A stretch of DNA of 64,000 nt from Affinirhizobium lemnae (GCF_022968395.1 NZ_JALJQZ010000001.1:124001-188000); one strand, 5' to 3'. Positions 44,522 through 57,123 are shown, counted from the first letter of the stretch. The notes: a model not told the origin generated them from the letters alone. Program-made: numbers and translations.

Positions 44522-45808
44522 TCAGAAACGGTCGCGTAGGGCGTACCATGTCAGCGCCAGAAACAACAGCGGACTTCGCAGGCGCGAACCGCCGGGGAAG
44601 GGCGGAACCCTCAATTCCTTGAGTATATCCAGTTCGTTGCTGTTTCCGACAATGGCATCGGCATACATCTTGCCGGAATAATTGGACAGCATGACCCCGT
44701 GACCGGAAAATCCGCCGATTGAGGTAACGCCGGGCATGACCTCTCGCACAAAGGGTTTACGCGGCATCGTAATGCCGACAGATCCGCCCCAGCCATGCGT
44801 GATGCGGATGTCCTGAAGCTCCGGATAGATTTCCGCGATCTGCCTGCGGATGTGCTTCGAAATGTCACGAGGACTGTCTGCGGTGTAGGCCTCGCGTCCT
44901 CCAAACAGCAGCCTGTTGTCACGGCTCTTGCGAAAATAACGCACCACGAAACGCGAATCGGCCACCGCCTCCGAACCGGGGAGAATGTTCGGGAATGCGT
45001 TCAGCGGTTCGGTGGCCCCGATGAAGGAGCGGATCGGCATGACATGAGCCGCTGTCTGGGGTTCCAGATTGCCGATATAGGCGTTGGTCGCAATCAGCAC
45101 CCGTTCTGCGGTGATGGTACCGCGCGGGGTATCGATCGTCGTTTTTCCGCTCGCGGGCCGAAGGGCATTCGCCGGCGTCATCTCATGGATTTTGGCACCT
45201 GCCTCTGCGGCAACGCGCGCCAGTCCCACAAGCAGCTTGAGAGGATGAATGTGCCCTGTACCCATGTCGCGAATGCCATGGTGATAGCGGCTGGAACCAA
45301 GACGCTCCGAAGTTTCCGCTCTGTCCATGAAGCGCACATGCGGGTAGTTGTAGCGTGTCGCCAGGATCTCTGCCGAGCGCCTGTAATCCCGCTCATAGGC
45401 CTCTTTATGCGACACATTCATCTGGCCGGGGATATAGTCCATATCGATGCCATGGATCTCGGCGAACTCCAGCAGATGCCGTTTGGCATTCTCGGCAAGA
45501 TCGAAGAGAAGTTTGGCCCGCTCATAGCCCAGTTCTTCCTCCTGCTCGTCCGGCCAGGCGCGCTGACCGGTTCCAAGCTGGCCGCCGTTACGTCCAGAGG
45601 CTCCGTCTCCGAAACGTGAAGCCTCGATCAGCGCGACCGATGCCCCACGCTTGGCCAGATTGTAGGCCGCTTGAAGCCCGGTGTAGCCGCCGCCGATGAT
45701 GGCGACATCCACCGTTACGGAACCATCAAGGGCCGGATAGTCCGGTCGTTCTCCAAGGCTGTCCTGATACCAGGAGATGCCGGGTGCAATCGGGCTTTGC
45801 CAGTTCAT
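44522..45808 (-). CDS. PuuB-like gamma-glutamylputrescine oxidoreductase (FAD)
   Basis: The 428-residue DAO-type flavoprotein has N-terminal FAD motif 'VDVAIIGGGYTGLQAAYNLA', 'GDGASGRNGGQLGTGQR', and C-terminal 'GITMPRKPFVREVMPGVTSI', 'GFSGHGVMLSNYSGKM'. This matches the PuuB/OrdL family that oxidises gamma-glutamylputrescine or related amines. Its gene follows, by 15 bases, a glutamine-synthetase-like gene on the same strand, the usual PuuA-PuuB pairing. Exact substrate is inferred from this pairing. Confidence 0.82.
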   Translation of the reverse strand: MNWQSPIAPGISWYQDSLGERPDYPALDGSVTVDVAIIGGGYTGLQAAYNLAKRGASVALIEASRFGDGASGRNGGQLGTGQRAWPDEQEEELGYERAKLLFDLAENAKRHLLEFAEIHGIDMDYIPGQMNVSHKEAYERDYRRSAEILATRYNYPHVRFMDRAETSERLGSSRYHHGIRDMGTGHIHPLKLLVGLARVAAEAGAKIHEMTPANALRPASGKTTIDTPRGTITAERVLIATNAYIGNLEPQTAAHVMPIRSFIGATEPLNAFPNILPGSEAVADSRFVVRYFRKSRDNRLLFGGREAYTADSPRDISKHIRRQIAEIYPELQDIRITHGWGGSVGITMPRKPFVREVMPGVTSIGGFSGHGVMLSNYSGKMYADAIVGNSNELDILKELRVPPFPGGSRLRSPLLFLALTWYALRDRF

Positions 45809-45823
45809 GTGCTGCGCCCCGCA

Positions 45824-47263
45824 TCAAACGTTCAGGAGCAGGAATTCACGCTCCCATGGGCTGATCACCTGCATGAAGGTTTCGAACTCGCCACGCTTCA
45901 CGCCCGCATAAAGGCCGATGAACTCCTTGCCGAACACCTCTTCCAGCGCTGGTTCATCCTCGAGAAGAGCCACAGCCTCCAGCAGGCCGCGCGGCAGCTC
46001 GATCGATCCCTCGTTTGCGGAATCATAGGTCGGCTCCGTCGGCTCGATGCCTTTCATGATGCCCAGCCAGCCGCAGGCCAGCGAGGCGGCAAGCGCCAGA
46101 TAGGGGTTTGCATCCGAACTTGGCAGACGGTTTTCCACGCGTCGCGCAGCCGGTTCCGAAATCGGAACGCGAAATGCCGTCGTGCGGTTGTCATAGCCCC
46201 AGGCATTGTTGACAGGGCATGCCATGTCCGGCGTCAGTCGCCGGTAGGAGTTCACGTAGGGCGCAAACATCACCAGCGAACTCGGCACGTATTTCTGCAT
46301 GCCGCCGATGAAATGGAAGAAGGCGCGGGAAGGCGATCCATCCTCGTTCGAAAAGATGTTCCTGCCGGTTTTGGTATCCACGACCGACTGGTGGATGTGC
46401 ATGGCAGAGCCGGGCTGGCCCTGCATGGGCTTGGCCATGAAGGTCGCATAGATCCCGTGCTTCAAAGCCGCTTCCCGAATCGTGCGCTTGAACAGGAAAA
46501 CCTGGTCCGCCAGTTGAATGGGATCGCCGTGCCGCAGATTGATCTCCAGCTGAGCCGGTCCCTCTTCGTGGATCAGCGTGTCGATCTCCAATCCCTGCTT
46601 TTCGGAGAAATGGTAGATATCATCGATCAGCTCGTCGAATTCGTTGATCCCGGCAATCGAGTAGCCTTGACCGCCAACGATCGACCGGCCGGATCTGCCT
46701 TTCGGCGGATGCAGCGGGTAGTCTGGATCTTCATTAATCGCCACAAGATAGAATTCAATCTCTGGCGCAACGACAGCCTTCCAGCCCTTTTCCTCGTAAA
46801 GGCGTAAAACGTTCTTCAGCACATTGCGCGGCGTGTAGGGCACCTGTTCGCCCGTCGTGCCGACGACATCACAAATCACCTGCGCAGTCGGGTCCGTTTC
46901 CCAAGGAACGACGGAAAGCGTTGAAAGATCGGGCACCAGCTTCAGGTCGCTGTCGCGCGGTTCGTAGCGAAAGTTTTCCGTCTCATCCGGGTATTCGCCG
47001 GAAATCGTATGCCGATAAAGCGCAGACGGAAGCGCCAGCGAGGTATTCGAGGTGAACTTCGATGTCGGCATCATCTTGCCGCGTGGCACGCCTGCAAGAT
47101 CCGGCGTGATGCATTCCACGTCCTCGATACCACGAGCCTTCAGCCAGGCTGCAGCCTCGCGCCAGCTTGAAACACCGCGCAGCGAGGTCAAGGGTGGCTG
47201 CGTGGCGGCAGATTTGAGAATGCTTTTCGAAGCAGGTGCAGACGGCTTCTTTCTGGGCGGCAT
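45824..47263 (-). CDS. PuuA-like gamma-glutamylputrescine synthetase (glutamine synthetase family)
   Basis: The 479-residue GS-fold protein has 'ECITPDLAGVPRGKMMP' at the N-terminal beta-grasp, 'VVAPEIEFYLVAINEDPDYP' as metal-binding Glu region, 'GSAMHIHQSVVDTKTGRNIF' and 'LPSSDANPYLALAASLACGW'. Unlike true GlnA it has an extended basic start and lacks a recognisable adenylylation loop. Next to a PuuB-like oxidase it most likely glutamylates putrescine or another polyamine, the first step of the Puu route. The potFGHI-type importer at 57124-61215 would supply the substrate. Confidence 0.82.
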   Translation of the reverse strand: MPPRKKPSAPASKSILKSAATQPPLTSLRGVSSWREAAAWLKARGIEDVECITPDLAGVPRGKMMPTSKFTSNTSLALPSALYRHTISGEYPDETENFRYEPRDSDLKLVPDLSTLSVVPWETDPTAQVICDVVGTTGEQVPYTPRNVLKNVLRLYEEKGWKAVVAPEIEFYLVAINEDPDYPLHPPKGRSGRSIVGGQGYSIAGINEFDELIDDIYHFSEKQGLEIDTLIHEEGPAQLEINLRHGDPIQLADQVFLFKRTIREAALKHGIYATFMAKPMQGQPGSAMHIHQSVVDTKTGRNIFSNEDGSPSRAFFHFIGGMQKYVPSSLVMFAPYVNSYRRLTPDMACPVNNAWGYDNRTTAFRVPISEPAARRVENRLPSSDANPYLALAASLACGWLGIMKGIEPTEPTYDSANEGSIELPRGLLEAVALLEDEPALEEVFGKEFIGLYAGVKRGEFETFMQVISPWEREFLLLNV

Positions 47264-47392
47264 GATTCACCGGTCGTTGTTGACGATAGCATCGCATCAT
47301 AGTCGCAACCACATGATTGGCGAGGCCCCAGCATTGACTTTATCGGCATTCCGACAAACACAGAAGCCGGAAATGACCAAGGGACTGCGGGC

Positions 47393-48595
47393 ATGAAGCC
47401 GATATATGATGTGATTGTGCTGGGTGCGGGCGCTGCGGGCATGATGTGTGCGGCACAGGCAGGTCAAAAAGGCTGCTCGGTCCTGGTGCTGGATCATGCG
47501 CGCTCACCTGGCGAGAAGATCCGTATCTCCGGTGGCGGTCGCTGCAACTTCACCAATCTTCATGCAAGCCCTGCCAACTACATTTCGGGCAACCGGCATT
47601 TCGCCAAATCCGCGCTTGCGCGCTACTCGGCAAAGGATTTCGTTGCCCTGGTGGATGCCTATCGTATCCCCTGGCACGAAAAGATGCTCGGCCAATTGTT
47701 CTGCGATGACAGTGCAAAAGACATCGTGCGATTGTTGCTCGAGGAAATGCGTAAAGGGCAGGTGGAACTGCATTTGCAGCAGCCGATTTCTGCGGTCGAG
47801 AAGACGATTGATGGTTTTCGGGTTCGCCTTGAGCATACGGATGTTGAGGCCAGGGCCTTGGTCGTTGCCACGGGCGGCAAGTCCATTCCCAAGATGGGCG
47901 CAACCGGCTTCGCCTACAAGCTGGCTGAGCAGTTTGGTATTGCCGTGACGGAGACCCGGCCGGCCTTGGTGCCATTGACGCTCGACCCAGCGCTGCTTGA
48001 AAAGCTCTCGCCTCTCTCCGGCATTGCGGTTGATGCGCGGGCATCCTGCGGGAAGACCGGATTCGAAGAGGCGCTGTTGTTCACACATCGCGGTCTGAGT
48101 GGGCCTGCCATTTTGCAGATCTCTTCCTACTGGCGCGAGGGGGACGCAGTCAATCTTCACCTGCGTCCGGACTTGAACATCCTGCAGCGATTGAAGGATG
48201 GCAGGCAGGCAAACGGCAAGCAGGCGATCCAGACCGTGCTTGGCGATATTCTGCCAAAGCGGCTCGCTCAGTTTGTGTCGGATGAAAACGGGTTCTCCGG
48301 AACCATGGCCGAGCAGAGCGATCGAAAGCTTCAGGCGGTTTGCGACACTCTGCAGAACTGGCAGATCTGTCCAGCGGGTTCGGAGGGCTACCGGACTGCT
48401 GAGGTAACGCTGGGCGGTATCGATACGAATGAGCTGGATCAACGAGCCATGCGGTCTAAAAAGGTTCCAGGTCTCTATTTCATCGGAGAAGCCGTCGACG
48501 TGACTGGCTGGCTGGGCGGATACAATTTTCAGTGGGCATGGTCATCAGGCTATGCATGTGCCGAGGCTTTGGCGAACAGGACACCTTATGCGTGA
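47393..48595 (+). CDS. HI0933/BaiN-family flavoprotein
   Basis: The 400-residue NAD(P)/FAD-dependent oxidoreductase has the Rossmann motif 'DVIVLGAGAAGMMCAAQAG', the family signature 'EKIRISGGGRCNFTN', 'LVVATGGKSIPKMGATGFAY' and the C-terminal 'GLYFIGEAVDVTGWLGGYNF', 'QWAWSSGYACAEALA'. The physiological reaction of this widespread family is not settled. Divergent from the puuA-like gene; monocistronic. Confidence 0.85.
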   Translation: MKPIYDVIVLGAGAAGMMCAAQAGQKGCSVLVLDHARSPGEKIRISGGGRCNFTNLHASPANYISGNRHFAKSALARYSAKDFVALVDAYRIPWHEKMLGQLFCDDSAKDIVRLLLEEMRKGQVELHLQQPISAVEKTIDGFRVRLEHTDVEARALVVATGGKSIPKMGATGFAYKLAEQFGIAVTETRPALVPLTLDPALLEKLSPLSGIAVDARASCGKTGFEEALLFTHRGLSGPAILQISSYWREGDAVNLHLRPDLNILQRLKDGRQANGKQAIQTVLGDILPKRLAQFVSDENGFSGTMAEQSDRKLQAVCDTLQNWQICPAGSEGYRTAEVTLGGIDTNELDQRAMRSKKVPGLYFIGEAVDVTGWLGGYNFQWAWSSGYACAEALANRTPYA

Positions 48596-48789
48596 ATTAG
48601 TATTTCTTTGAAGTCAGAGATTGGTAAAATCCTGCGTAATTCAAATGCAACTAATTGATAGAATTAAAATTTAAATCTGATTCTTGCTTTATTTATTTTT
48701 CGTTCATTGGTGGGTGCGAGAACTTGAGAGAACAGCCCGATCAAGGCTGATAGCGCTAATTCAGCGACAAATGATTCAAGGGGAAAAGC

Positions 48790-51327
48790 ATGATGATTGA
48801 TCGCATGCTCGCACGTTTTAAAATTCAGACTAAAGTTATTGCCTTCATCGTTCCCTTCGTCGTTTCTATCTCCGCTGTGGGCCTTTCAGGCCTTTACGCG
48901 TCGAGTTTGCTGCAATCGCGCATGGATATGTCGAACTCGGTCCTGCAGTCGCTCAGCGGCTTTAAGGATGTCTATTCCGGCATGGGTTCCTTCCTCCAGA
49001 ACACGACGGAAGAGGCGAGGTCTAATCTGAAGAAACAGATTGAGATGCAGTCCAGCCTACTCAAATCGGTTCGGTCCGGAGCGAATTCCGATGAGAGCCT
49101 CACCGAAATAGAAAGTGCTGTGAAGGGAACGGAAGCAATCGGTTCACGTGTCGATCAGCTCTGGACCCAGTATCAGCAGGAATCGACGGTCCGTCAAAAC
49201 CTTGACAATGGTCTCGCGACTTTGGTGCGCAGCCAGACGGATCTGCTCAATTATGCCACCAGCGCACGCGAAAACCTTGCAGCCGATGAAACCAGGGCAA
49301 AATCTCTCCTTCGCGATGCGGAAAAACTGACCCGCGGTGCCAATGTGATAGCCAAGCTGGTTGCTGATTTCAACGGCAAGGCCACGCCCCAGGAGAAGAT
49401 GGATGTCCTAAAAGAGCAAGTGGGTGATTTCGCCCAGGCCGTGACAGCCATCGGTGAATCCCTTCCTGCCGAGCAACAGGCGCTTGCCGGACAGCTGACG
49501 GACAACCTCAAGCAGATCCGCGATCTGATGGCGATTCCGACTGCGAGCGAAACGGCGGTGGACAACATCGACCGCATCGTCAATCTGATGCGCCCGTTCT
49601 CCATCCGGCTGCAGGGTCTCTCCACGCTGAAGGCGCGTCAGGCCATGGAGGTCTTTGGCCAGCTTGACGAGCCGATTGCCCGCGCCACCCAGTTCCTTGC
49701 CACGACGAGGCAGATCTTCGATGCCATCCGCGCAATTGAGTTGAAGTCTGCCCATTATGGTGCCAAGCCCACCTCGGAAGGCCTGCGCGAATTACAGGAC
49801 GTCTTGATGACGCTGGAAATCCCGGTCGGTGTCCTTGAAGCGGATAAGAATTCGTCCGAGCAGGTGCGCCAGCGCGCTGCCGCGATGCTGCCCATCTCCG
49901 CCAAGATGGACAAGGACGCAGCCTCGCTCTTGGAACTTTCGACAAAACGTGCTGCCGAGTTCAAGGCCGCTGCGGCCGATATCGATCGAATTTGGGCGAC
50001 GCTGACACGCTTTGCAGCTGCCCAGCGCGATGCGGCTGGTGCCGAGCGCGACAAGGCAAACCAAATCTCTGTCACTGCTATGATGCTTGGTATTCTCGTT
50101 GCGATCTTCGCTGGCGTTGGGCTTGTCTTTACCTTCAAGGGGCCGATTCTTGCGATTTCAGCTGCGATGCGTCGTCTTGCCTCAGGGGATCTCGAAACCT
50201 CCATCGCTGGTGAGCAGCGTCGTGATGAGATTGGCGACATGGCGCGTGCTCTCGGTGTTTTCAAGGAAAATGCCCAGGAAAAGGTCCGTATCGAAACCGC
50301 CAGTGAACAGGAGCGTGCCGCAGCAGACGAAGAGCGCCGCCGCAACGAGCTTGAGAAGGAGGAAGCCGATCGACAGATCCAGTTCGCCGTCGGAGCGCTC
50401 GCGCAGGGCCTTGAGAAGTTGGCCGCCGGTGATGTTTCCTCGACGATCGACACTCCTTTCGTCGGTCGCCTGGAACAGCTTCGCGTAGACTTCAACGCGT
50501 CGCTGACACGGCTGCAGGATACGATCGGCCTCATTCAGGAGAATGTGGTCGCCATCCAGACGAATGTTCGCCAGATGTCGCAGTCGACTGACGATCTGTC
50601 GCGCAGAACCGAAACCCAGGCAGCTTCGTTGGAGCAGACTGCGGCAGCCGTCAGCGAGGTCACCTCGAATGTTCGCTCCGCTGCCGACCGGGCACGCGAG
50701 GCACATGCCATCGTTGATGAAACGCGACGCAATACGGACGGATCCCTGGTCATCGTTCGCAATGCCGTATCTGCAATGCAGCGGATCGAAGGAGCATCAC
50801 AGAAGATCGGTCAGATTACAGAGGTCATCGATGCAATCGCATTCCAGACCAACCTTCTGGCGTTGAATGCCGGTGTTGAGGCGGCGCGTGCAGGTGAGGC
50901 CGGCAAGGGTTTTGCCGTCGTCGCCCAGGAAGTGCGTGAACTGGCGCAACGCTCTGCGGGCGCTGCCAAGGAGATCAAGGAACTCATCACCGCCTCGACA
51001 ATTGAAGTTGACAAGGGCTCCGATCTTGTACAGCAGACCGGACAGGCCCTCGAGACGATCGGTGATCAGGTAACGCGCATCGCGCAGCAGGTGGAGAGCA
51101 TTGCTCATGTTTCGCGCGATCAATCCTCTGCCTTGCAAGAAGTGAACGGTGCCGTGAACCAGATGGATCAGTTGACACAGCAGAATGCCGCGATGGTTGA
51201 GGAAACCAGTGCCGCAAGCCGTCAGCTTGCCGATGAGGCCGATCAACTCGTCGAACTGTTACGGCAGTTCAAGGTCACTGGTCGTGCGAGCATGCAGCAT
51301 GCTCCTGGAATAAATCGGGCTGCCTGA
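48790..51327 (+). CDS. Methyl-accepting chemotaxis protein with large helical sensor
   Basis: The 845-residue receptor has a first membrane helix at about 15-36 and a long, helical periplasmic sensor of about 390 residues, HBM-like. A second helix sits at about 428-450 ('[19 protein letters not shown]'), followed by HAMP ('[20 protein letters not shown]'), a second HAMP-like unit ('[20 protein letters not shown]') and the signalling tip ('[20 protein letters not shown]', '[20 protein letters not shown]'). No C-terminal CheR/CheB pentapeptide of the NWEEF type. AGGGGA before ATG 48790. It feeds the flagellar motor encoded at the start of the window; ligand unknown. Confidence 0.9.
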   Translation: MMIDRMLARFKIQTKVIAFIVPFVVSISAVGLSGLYASSLLQSRMDMSNSVLQSLSGFKDVYSGMGSFLQNTTEEARSNLKKQIEMQSSLLKSVRSGANSDESLTEIESAVKGTEAIGSRVDQLWTQYQQESTVRQNLDNGLATLVRSQTDLLNYATSARENLAADETRAKSLLRDAEKLTRGANVIAKLVADFNGKATPQEKMDVLKEQVGDFAQAVTAIGESLPAEQQALAGQLTDNLKQIRDLMAIPTASETAVDNIDRIVNLMRPFSIRLQGLSTLKARQAMEVFGQLDEPIARATQFLATTRQIFDAIRAIELKSAHYGAKPTSEGLRELQDVLMTLEIPVGVLEADKNSSEQVRQRAAAMLPISAKMDKDAASLLELSTKRAAEFKAAAADIDRIWATLTRFAAAQRDAAGAERDKANQISVTAMMLGILVAIFAGVGLVFTFKGPILAISAAMRRLASGDLETSIAGEQRRDEIGDMARALGVFKENAQEKVRIETASEQERAAADEERRRNELEKEEADRQIQFAVGALAQGLEKLAAGDVSSTIDTPFVGRLEQLRVDFNASLTRLQDTIGLIQENVVAIQTNVRQMSQSTDDLSRRTETQAASLEQTAAAVSEVTSNVRSAADRAREAHAIVDETRRNTDGSLVIVRNAVSAMQRIEGASQKIGQITEVIDAIAFQTNLLALNAGVEAARAGEAGKGFAVVAQEVRELAQRSAGAAKEIKELITASTIEVDKGSDLVQQTGQALETIGDQVTRIAQQVESIAHVSRDQSSALQEVNGAVNQMDQLTQQNAAMVEETSAASRQLADEADQLVELLRQFKVTGRASMQHAPGINRAA

Positions 51328-51358
51328 CGCGTTTTTGTACGAAAGATATGTATACTGT

Positions 51359-51390
51359 GAACCTCCCGGCTGTCAGTTGGGAGGTTCTTT
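51359..51390 (+). terminator. Terminator after first chemoreceptor gene
   Basis: 9-bp stem GAACCTCCC / GGGAGGTTC with an 11-base loop, then TTT. Confidence 0.75.
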
Positions 51391-53647
<2,257 letters not shown>

Positions 53648-53667
53648 TCCCGGCTCGACACATCAAA

Positions 53668-53702
53668 AAAGGGCGGTCCGCAATGGCTGCCCTTTCTGTT
53701 TT
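53668..53702 (+). terminator. Terminator after second chemoreceptor gene
   Basis: AAAGGGC / GCCCTTT stem, extended inward by wobble pairs, followed by CTGTTTT. Confidence 0.75.
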
Positions 53703-53725
53703 CAATCATGACAAAGAGATATTGC

Positions 53726-53962
53726 CTACCTCGGTTGCGCAACGACAACCGGTATCATGAGGTCGCCCCAGTTTCCGTTGCCGCCGTGGTGGCGGGCTGA
53801 GCGGACGAGCTCAACCGAAACGCCTGCCTCGACTGCTTTCATGACGGCGTGGTTCAGCCGATGCAGCTCGTTTGCAAGCATCCGAATGGCAGATTGCTGG
53901 TCAGTGCTCATCGATGTTGCCTGTTCTTCGGCACGTTCCTTGACTCGGGTCTGGGGTGTCAT
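53726..53962 (-). CDS. Small conserved protein downstream of aceA
   Basis: The 78-residue soluble protein has the sequence pattern 'MLANELHRLNHAVMKAVEAG' and 'VELVRSARHHGGNGNWGDLM'. No known domain is recognised. AGGAG precedes ATG 53962; the longer in-frame start at 54004 has none and would run into the hairpin region. It is probably co-transcribed with aceA, separated by about 100 bases with a strong hairpin. A function in or near the glyoxylate shunt is only suggested by location. Confidence 0.7.
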   Translation of the reverse strand: MTPQTRVKERAEEQATSMSTDQQSAIRMLANELHRLNHAVMKAVEAGVSVELVRSARHHGGNGNWGDLMIPVVVAQPR

Positions 53963-54013
53963 GGCATTTCTCCTCTTGTGTTGGGGGTTCTTGAACGGTT
54001 GCAAATGGGGTTG

Positions 54014-54053
54014 AAGCCTCGCCCTTGAGGTCAGGTTGGGGAGGGCGAGGCTT
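54014..54053 (-). promoter_or_regulatory. Hairpin behind aceA
   Basis: Perfect 11-bp stem AAGCCTCGCCC / GGGCGAGGCTT with an 18-base loop, eight bases behind the aceA stop. It lacks a T run in the direction of aceA, so it is more likely an mRNA-stabilising or attenuating element than a full terminator. Confidence 0.65.
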
Positions 54054-54060
54054 CGCGAGC

Positions 54061-55350
54061 TTACTCCGCCGCAGGGCGGAATTGCTCATGTTCGGTCGAT
54101 TCCTTCATCGCCGTCGTGGAGGACTGGCCACCGCTGATGGCCAGCGAGACGGCATCGAAATAGCCGGTACCCACTTCGCGCTGATGCTTGGTGGCCGTGT
54201 AGCCATTGATTTCAGCGGCAAATTCCGCCTCTTGCAGCTCCGAATAGGCCGCCATCTGGCGCTCTTTGTAGCCACGCGCCAGTTCGAACATGCCGTAGTT
54301 CAACTGGTGGAAGCCAGCCAGCGTGATGAACTGGAACTTGTAACCCATGGCGCCCAGTTCGCGCTGGAACTTCGCAATGGTCGCATCATCGAGGTTCTTC
54401 TTCCAGTTGAACGATGGCGAGCAGTTGTAGGCAAGCTTCTTGCCCGGATGCGCCTTGTGCACGGCCTCGGCGAATTTGCGGGCCTGCTCAAGATCGGGCT
54501 TGCCGGTCTCCATCCAGATCAGGTCGCAATGAGGCGCATAGGCGATAGCGCGAGCGATGCAGGGCTCAATGCCGTTCTTGACCTGATAGAAGCCTTCAGA
54601 CGTGCGCCCGGCATCGTAATCCACGAAAGGACGATCCCGCTCGTCGATGTCGGATGTCAGCAGTTTCGCCGCTTCCGCATCGGTTCGTGCCACGATGAGT
54701 GTCGGAACGCTCATGATGTCGGCCGCCAGACGTGCAGCGTTCAGGTTGCGGATATGCGCAGCGGTCGGGATCAGAACCTTGCCGCCCAGATGGCCGCACT
54801 TCTTCTCAGAGGCCAGTTGGTCCTCGAAATGAACGCCAGCGGCACCGGCTTCAATGAAGGCCTTCATGATTTCGAAGGCGTTGAGGGGTCCGCCAAAGCC
54901 GGCTTCCGCATCGGCGACGATGGGTGCAAACCAGGTCTCGACAGAGAGACCCTTGCCTTCGGCGGTCTCGATCTGGTCTGCCCGCTGCAGGGTGCGGTTG
55001 ATGCGCTTGGCAAGCTCCGGCGCCGCATTGGCCGGATAAAGCGATTGGTCCGGATACATGGCAGACGCCGTGTTGGCATCTGCCGCAACCTGCCAGCCAG
55101 ACAAGTAGATGGCCTTCAGGCCCGCGCGAACCATCTGCATGGCCTGATTGCCGGACAGTGCTCCGAGTGCGTTGACGAAATCTTCGCGGTCGAGCAACTC
55201 CCACAGACGGATCGCGCCACGCTCAGCCAGCGAATACTTTATCTCGACCGAGCCGCGCAGACGCTTGACATCGTCTGCCGTGTAGGGACGCTCGATGCCG
55301 TCAAAGCGGCCTTTGGGTGCGGTTGGAACAAGATTGTAAAAGTCTGTCAT
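54061..55350 (-). CDS. aceA: Isocitrate lyase
   Basis: Key enzyme of the glyoxylate shunt, splitting isocitrate into succinate and glyoxylate; needed for growth on acetate and fatty acids. The 429-residue product has the catalytic motif '[14 protein letters not shown]', plus '[20 protein letters not shown]', '[20 protein letters not shown]' and '[19 protein letters not shown]'. GGGAGAGAG precedes ATG 55350. It diverges from a RamB/ScfR-type regulator with shared TTGYAAA motifs between. Confidence 0.96.
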   Translation of the reverse strand: MTDFYNLVPTAPKGRFDGIERPYTADDVKRLRGSVEIKYSLAERGAIRLWELLDREDFVNALGALSGNQAMQMVRAGLKAIYLSGWQVAADANTASAMYPDQSLYPANAAPELAKRINRTLQRADQIETAEGKGLSVETWFAPIVADAEAGFGGPLNAFEIMKAFIEAGAAGVHFEDQLASEKKCGHLGGKVLIPTAAHIRNLNAARLAADIMSVPTLIVARTDAEAAKLLTSDIDERDRPFVDYDAGRTSEGFYQVKNGIEPCIARAIAYAPHCDLIWMETGKPDLEQARKFAEAVHKAHPGKKLAYNCSPSFNWKKNLDDATIAKFQRELGAMGYKFQFITLAGFHQLNYGMFELARGYKERQMAAYSELQEAEFAAEINGYTATKHQREVGTGYFDAVSLAISGGQSSTTAMKESTEHEQFRPAAE

Positions 55351-55429
55351 GGTTCTCTCTCCCGATATATATTCGCGGCTAGGACAGAAGATCTTCGCTG
55401 CCTTTTGATGAGAGTAGATTTACATTGCG

Positions 55430-55530
55430 TTGCAAAATGACGCCAGAAAATAAGCAAAATCAGCATGATGAAAGAGGTTAGGATGTATTGTAATTTACAA
55501 AACGCCTTGTAAACTTGTCAAAATTGTAAA
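55430..55530. promoter_or_regulatory. Cluster of TTGYAAA motifs between aceA and its regulator
   Basis: Four copies lie at TTGCAAA (55430-55436), TTTACAA (55494-55500, complement of TTGTAAA), TTGTAAA (55507-55513) and TTGTAAA (55524-55530). RamB of actinobacteria binds a motif containing TTTGCAAA, so these are candidate sites for the divergent RamB/ScfR-type protein. Assignment is inference. Confidence 0.55.
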
Positions 55531-55565
55531 CTCTCCCTCTGTTAGCGATTGTCAAAGGATGTGAC

Positions 55566-56984
55566 ATGGCTGAACGCAAGATTTTTGCAGGACCCAAAGT
55601 GCGGCGCTTGCGACAGAGCCTGGATCTGACGCAGACGGCCATGGCGGAGGGGCTGGGAATTTCGCCATCCTACTTGAACCTCATCGAGCGAAATCAGCGA
55701 CCTTTGACGGTTCAATTGCTGCTCAGGCTGGCGTCCGTCTACAAGGTCGATCTGGAGCAGTTGCAGGCTGAAGTTGGTGGTGCAGCGGCTCAGTTGCGGG
55801 AAGTCTTTGCTGATCCGTTGCTGGCGGGTGAAATCCCTGGCGATCAGGAATTGGTCGATCTGGCTGAAGGGGCTCCGAATGCGGCAGGCGGCGTCCTGAA
55901 ACTGTATCGCGCCTATCGGGAGCAGGCGGTCAGGCTCTCCGATCTCGCAGAAATCCTGGCGCGCGAAGGCCATGAGACATCTGTCTCCGGAACCAGATTG
56001 CCGATCGATCTCGTACGGGAAAAGCTGGAGGGACGCTCCAGTTTCTTCGCGCGGATCGAGGCGGCCGCGGAAGCCTTCCTGGCCTCTCTTCCATCAGCGG
56101 ATGATCCGGCCGGTCAATTGAAGGCGTGGCTGAAAAGCAGTCATGGCATCTCGGTGCGCATCCTGCCGGTGCATGCCATGCCAATGTTGAGGCGCCGCTA
56201 CGATCGGCATTCGATGCGGCTGTTTTTGTCAGAACGCCTGTCTCTTGCGGAACGTCGTCGCGAGGTGGCGCAGGAGGTTGCCTTGCTGGCCCTGCGGGAA
56301 GAAATCGCTCAGGAGCTTCAGGATCTTGCATTGCCGGTCGCGGAGGCGCAGCGGATTGCCCGTTTCGAGCTGGCGCGGCTCGGCGCGCTGGCGCTGATGA
56401 TGCCGTACGGTACCTTTCTGGCGGCGGCACAGCGTGCGCGTTTCGACGTCGAGATTCTGGCGGCTCGGTTCGATGTGTCATTCGAGCAGGCGGCATTCCG
56501 CCTGTCCATGCTCGGCAGACCCGGCAGTGCAGTGCCTCCGTTTTTCATCATGGAAGTGGATCACGCGGGAAACCATCTGCGTCGCGCGGGCGTGCAGGGC
56601 TTTCCGAAAGCAAGGTTCGGCGGCAATTGTCCGAAGCTCGGTCATCACCTTGCGTTCTCCCAGCCCGGTCAAACTCTGGTGGACTGCGTGGAGATGCCGG
56701 ATGCAACGCAATTCCTGACGATCTGCCGAACCATCGACGGCCCCCATGCCGCCTATGGCGAAAGGCTTCGCCGGACGGCGCTTTTGCTCGGCTGCGAGCT
56801 GGAAGCCAGCGGTGACATGATCTATCGCCAAGCGGCGGACATGCCTGCGGCACGTGTTCATACGGGAACCGCGTGCCGTCTTTGCGAGCGGCAGGGCTGT
56901 CTGTCGCGGGCAGAGCCTCCGGTCACGCGTCCGCTCGGGCTGGACGAGATGGTGACCGGGCTGAGCGCCTATGACTTCCAGTAG
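55566..56984 (+). CDS. RamB/ScfR-type XRE-family regulator
   Basis: The 472-residue protein has an N-terminal XRE helix-turn-helix ('VRRLRQSLDLTQTAMAEGLG', 'ISPSYLNLIERNQRPL'), a central degenerate IrrE/ImmA-like domain and a C-terminal short-chain-fatty-acid regulator domain (DUF2083 type) with 'TLVDCVEMPDATQFLTICRT' and a Cys cluster 'CRLCERQGC'. The HExxH zinc motif of ImmA proteases is lost (Q-E-V-A-L instead). Family members control acetate, propionate and glyoxylate genes, which fits the divergent aceA. ATG 55566. Confidence 0.85.
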   Translation: MAERKIFAGPKVRRLRQSLDLTQTAMAEGLGISPSYLNLIERNQRPLTVQLLLRLASVYKVDLEQLQAEVGGAAAQLREVFADPLLAGEIPGDQELVDLAEGAPNAAGGVLKLYRAYREQAVRLSDLAEILAREGHETSVSGTRLPIDLVREKLEGRSSFFARIEAAAEAFLASLPSADDPAGQLKAWLKSSHGISVRILPVHAMPMLRRRYDRHSMRLFLSERLSLAERRREVAQEVALLALREEIAQELQDLALPVAEAQRIARFELARLGALALMMPYGTFLAAAQRARFDVEILAARFDVSFEQAAFRLSMLGRPGSAVPPFFIMEVDHAGNHLRRAGVQGFPKARFGGNCPKLGHHLAFSQPGQTLVDCVEMPDATQFLTICRTIDGPHAAYGERLRRTALLLGCELEASGDMIYRQAADMPAARVHTGTACRLCERQGCLSRAEPPVTRPLGLDEMVTGLSAYDFQ

Positions 56985-57123
56985 AGCCAATTTGAACAAG
57001 CCTTGTGCGCTGCCGAACATTTAGGCTTGTGGCACACCTTTTTCCTTTCTACTCTTCTGAAACGACGTACAAATTCCGGGCGCGTTCGACGCGAAGCCGG
57101 AGAAGAATGGAACAGGAGTTGTT

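Noticed and set aside
45671-46807. Long open frame (378 codons) on the plus strand
   Set aside because: Antisense to the PuuA-like gene; His/Arg-rich product without family features.
54025-55440. Long open frame (471 codons) on the plus strand
   Set aside because: Antisense to aceA, which is unmistakable; the frame has no known motif and no ribosome site.
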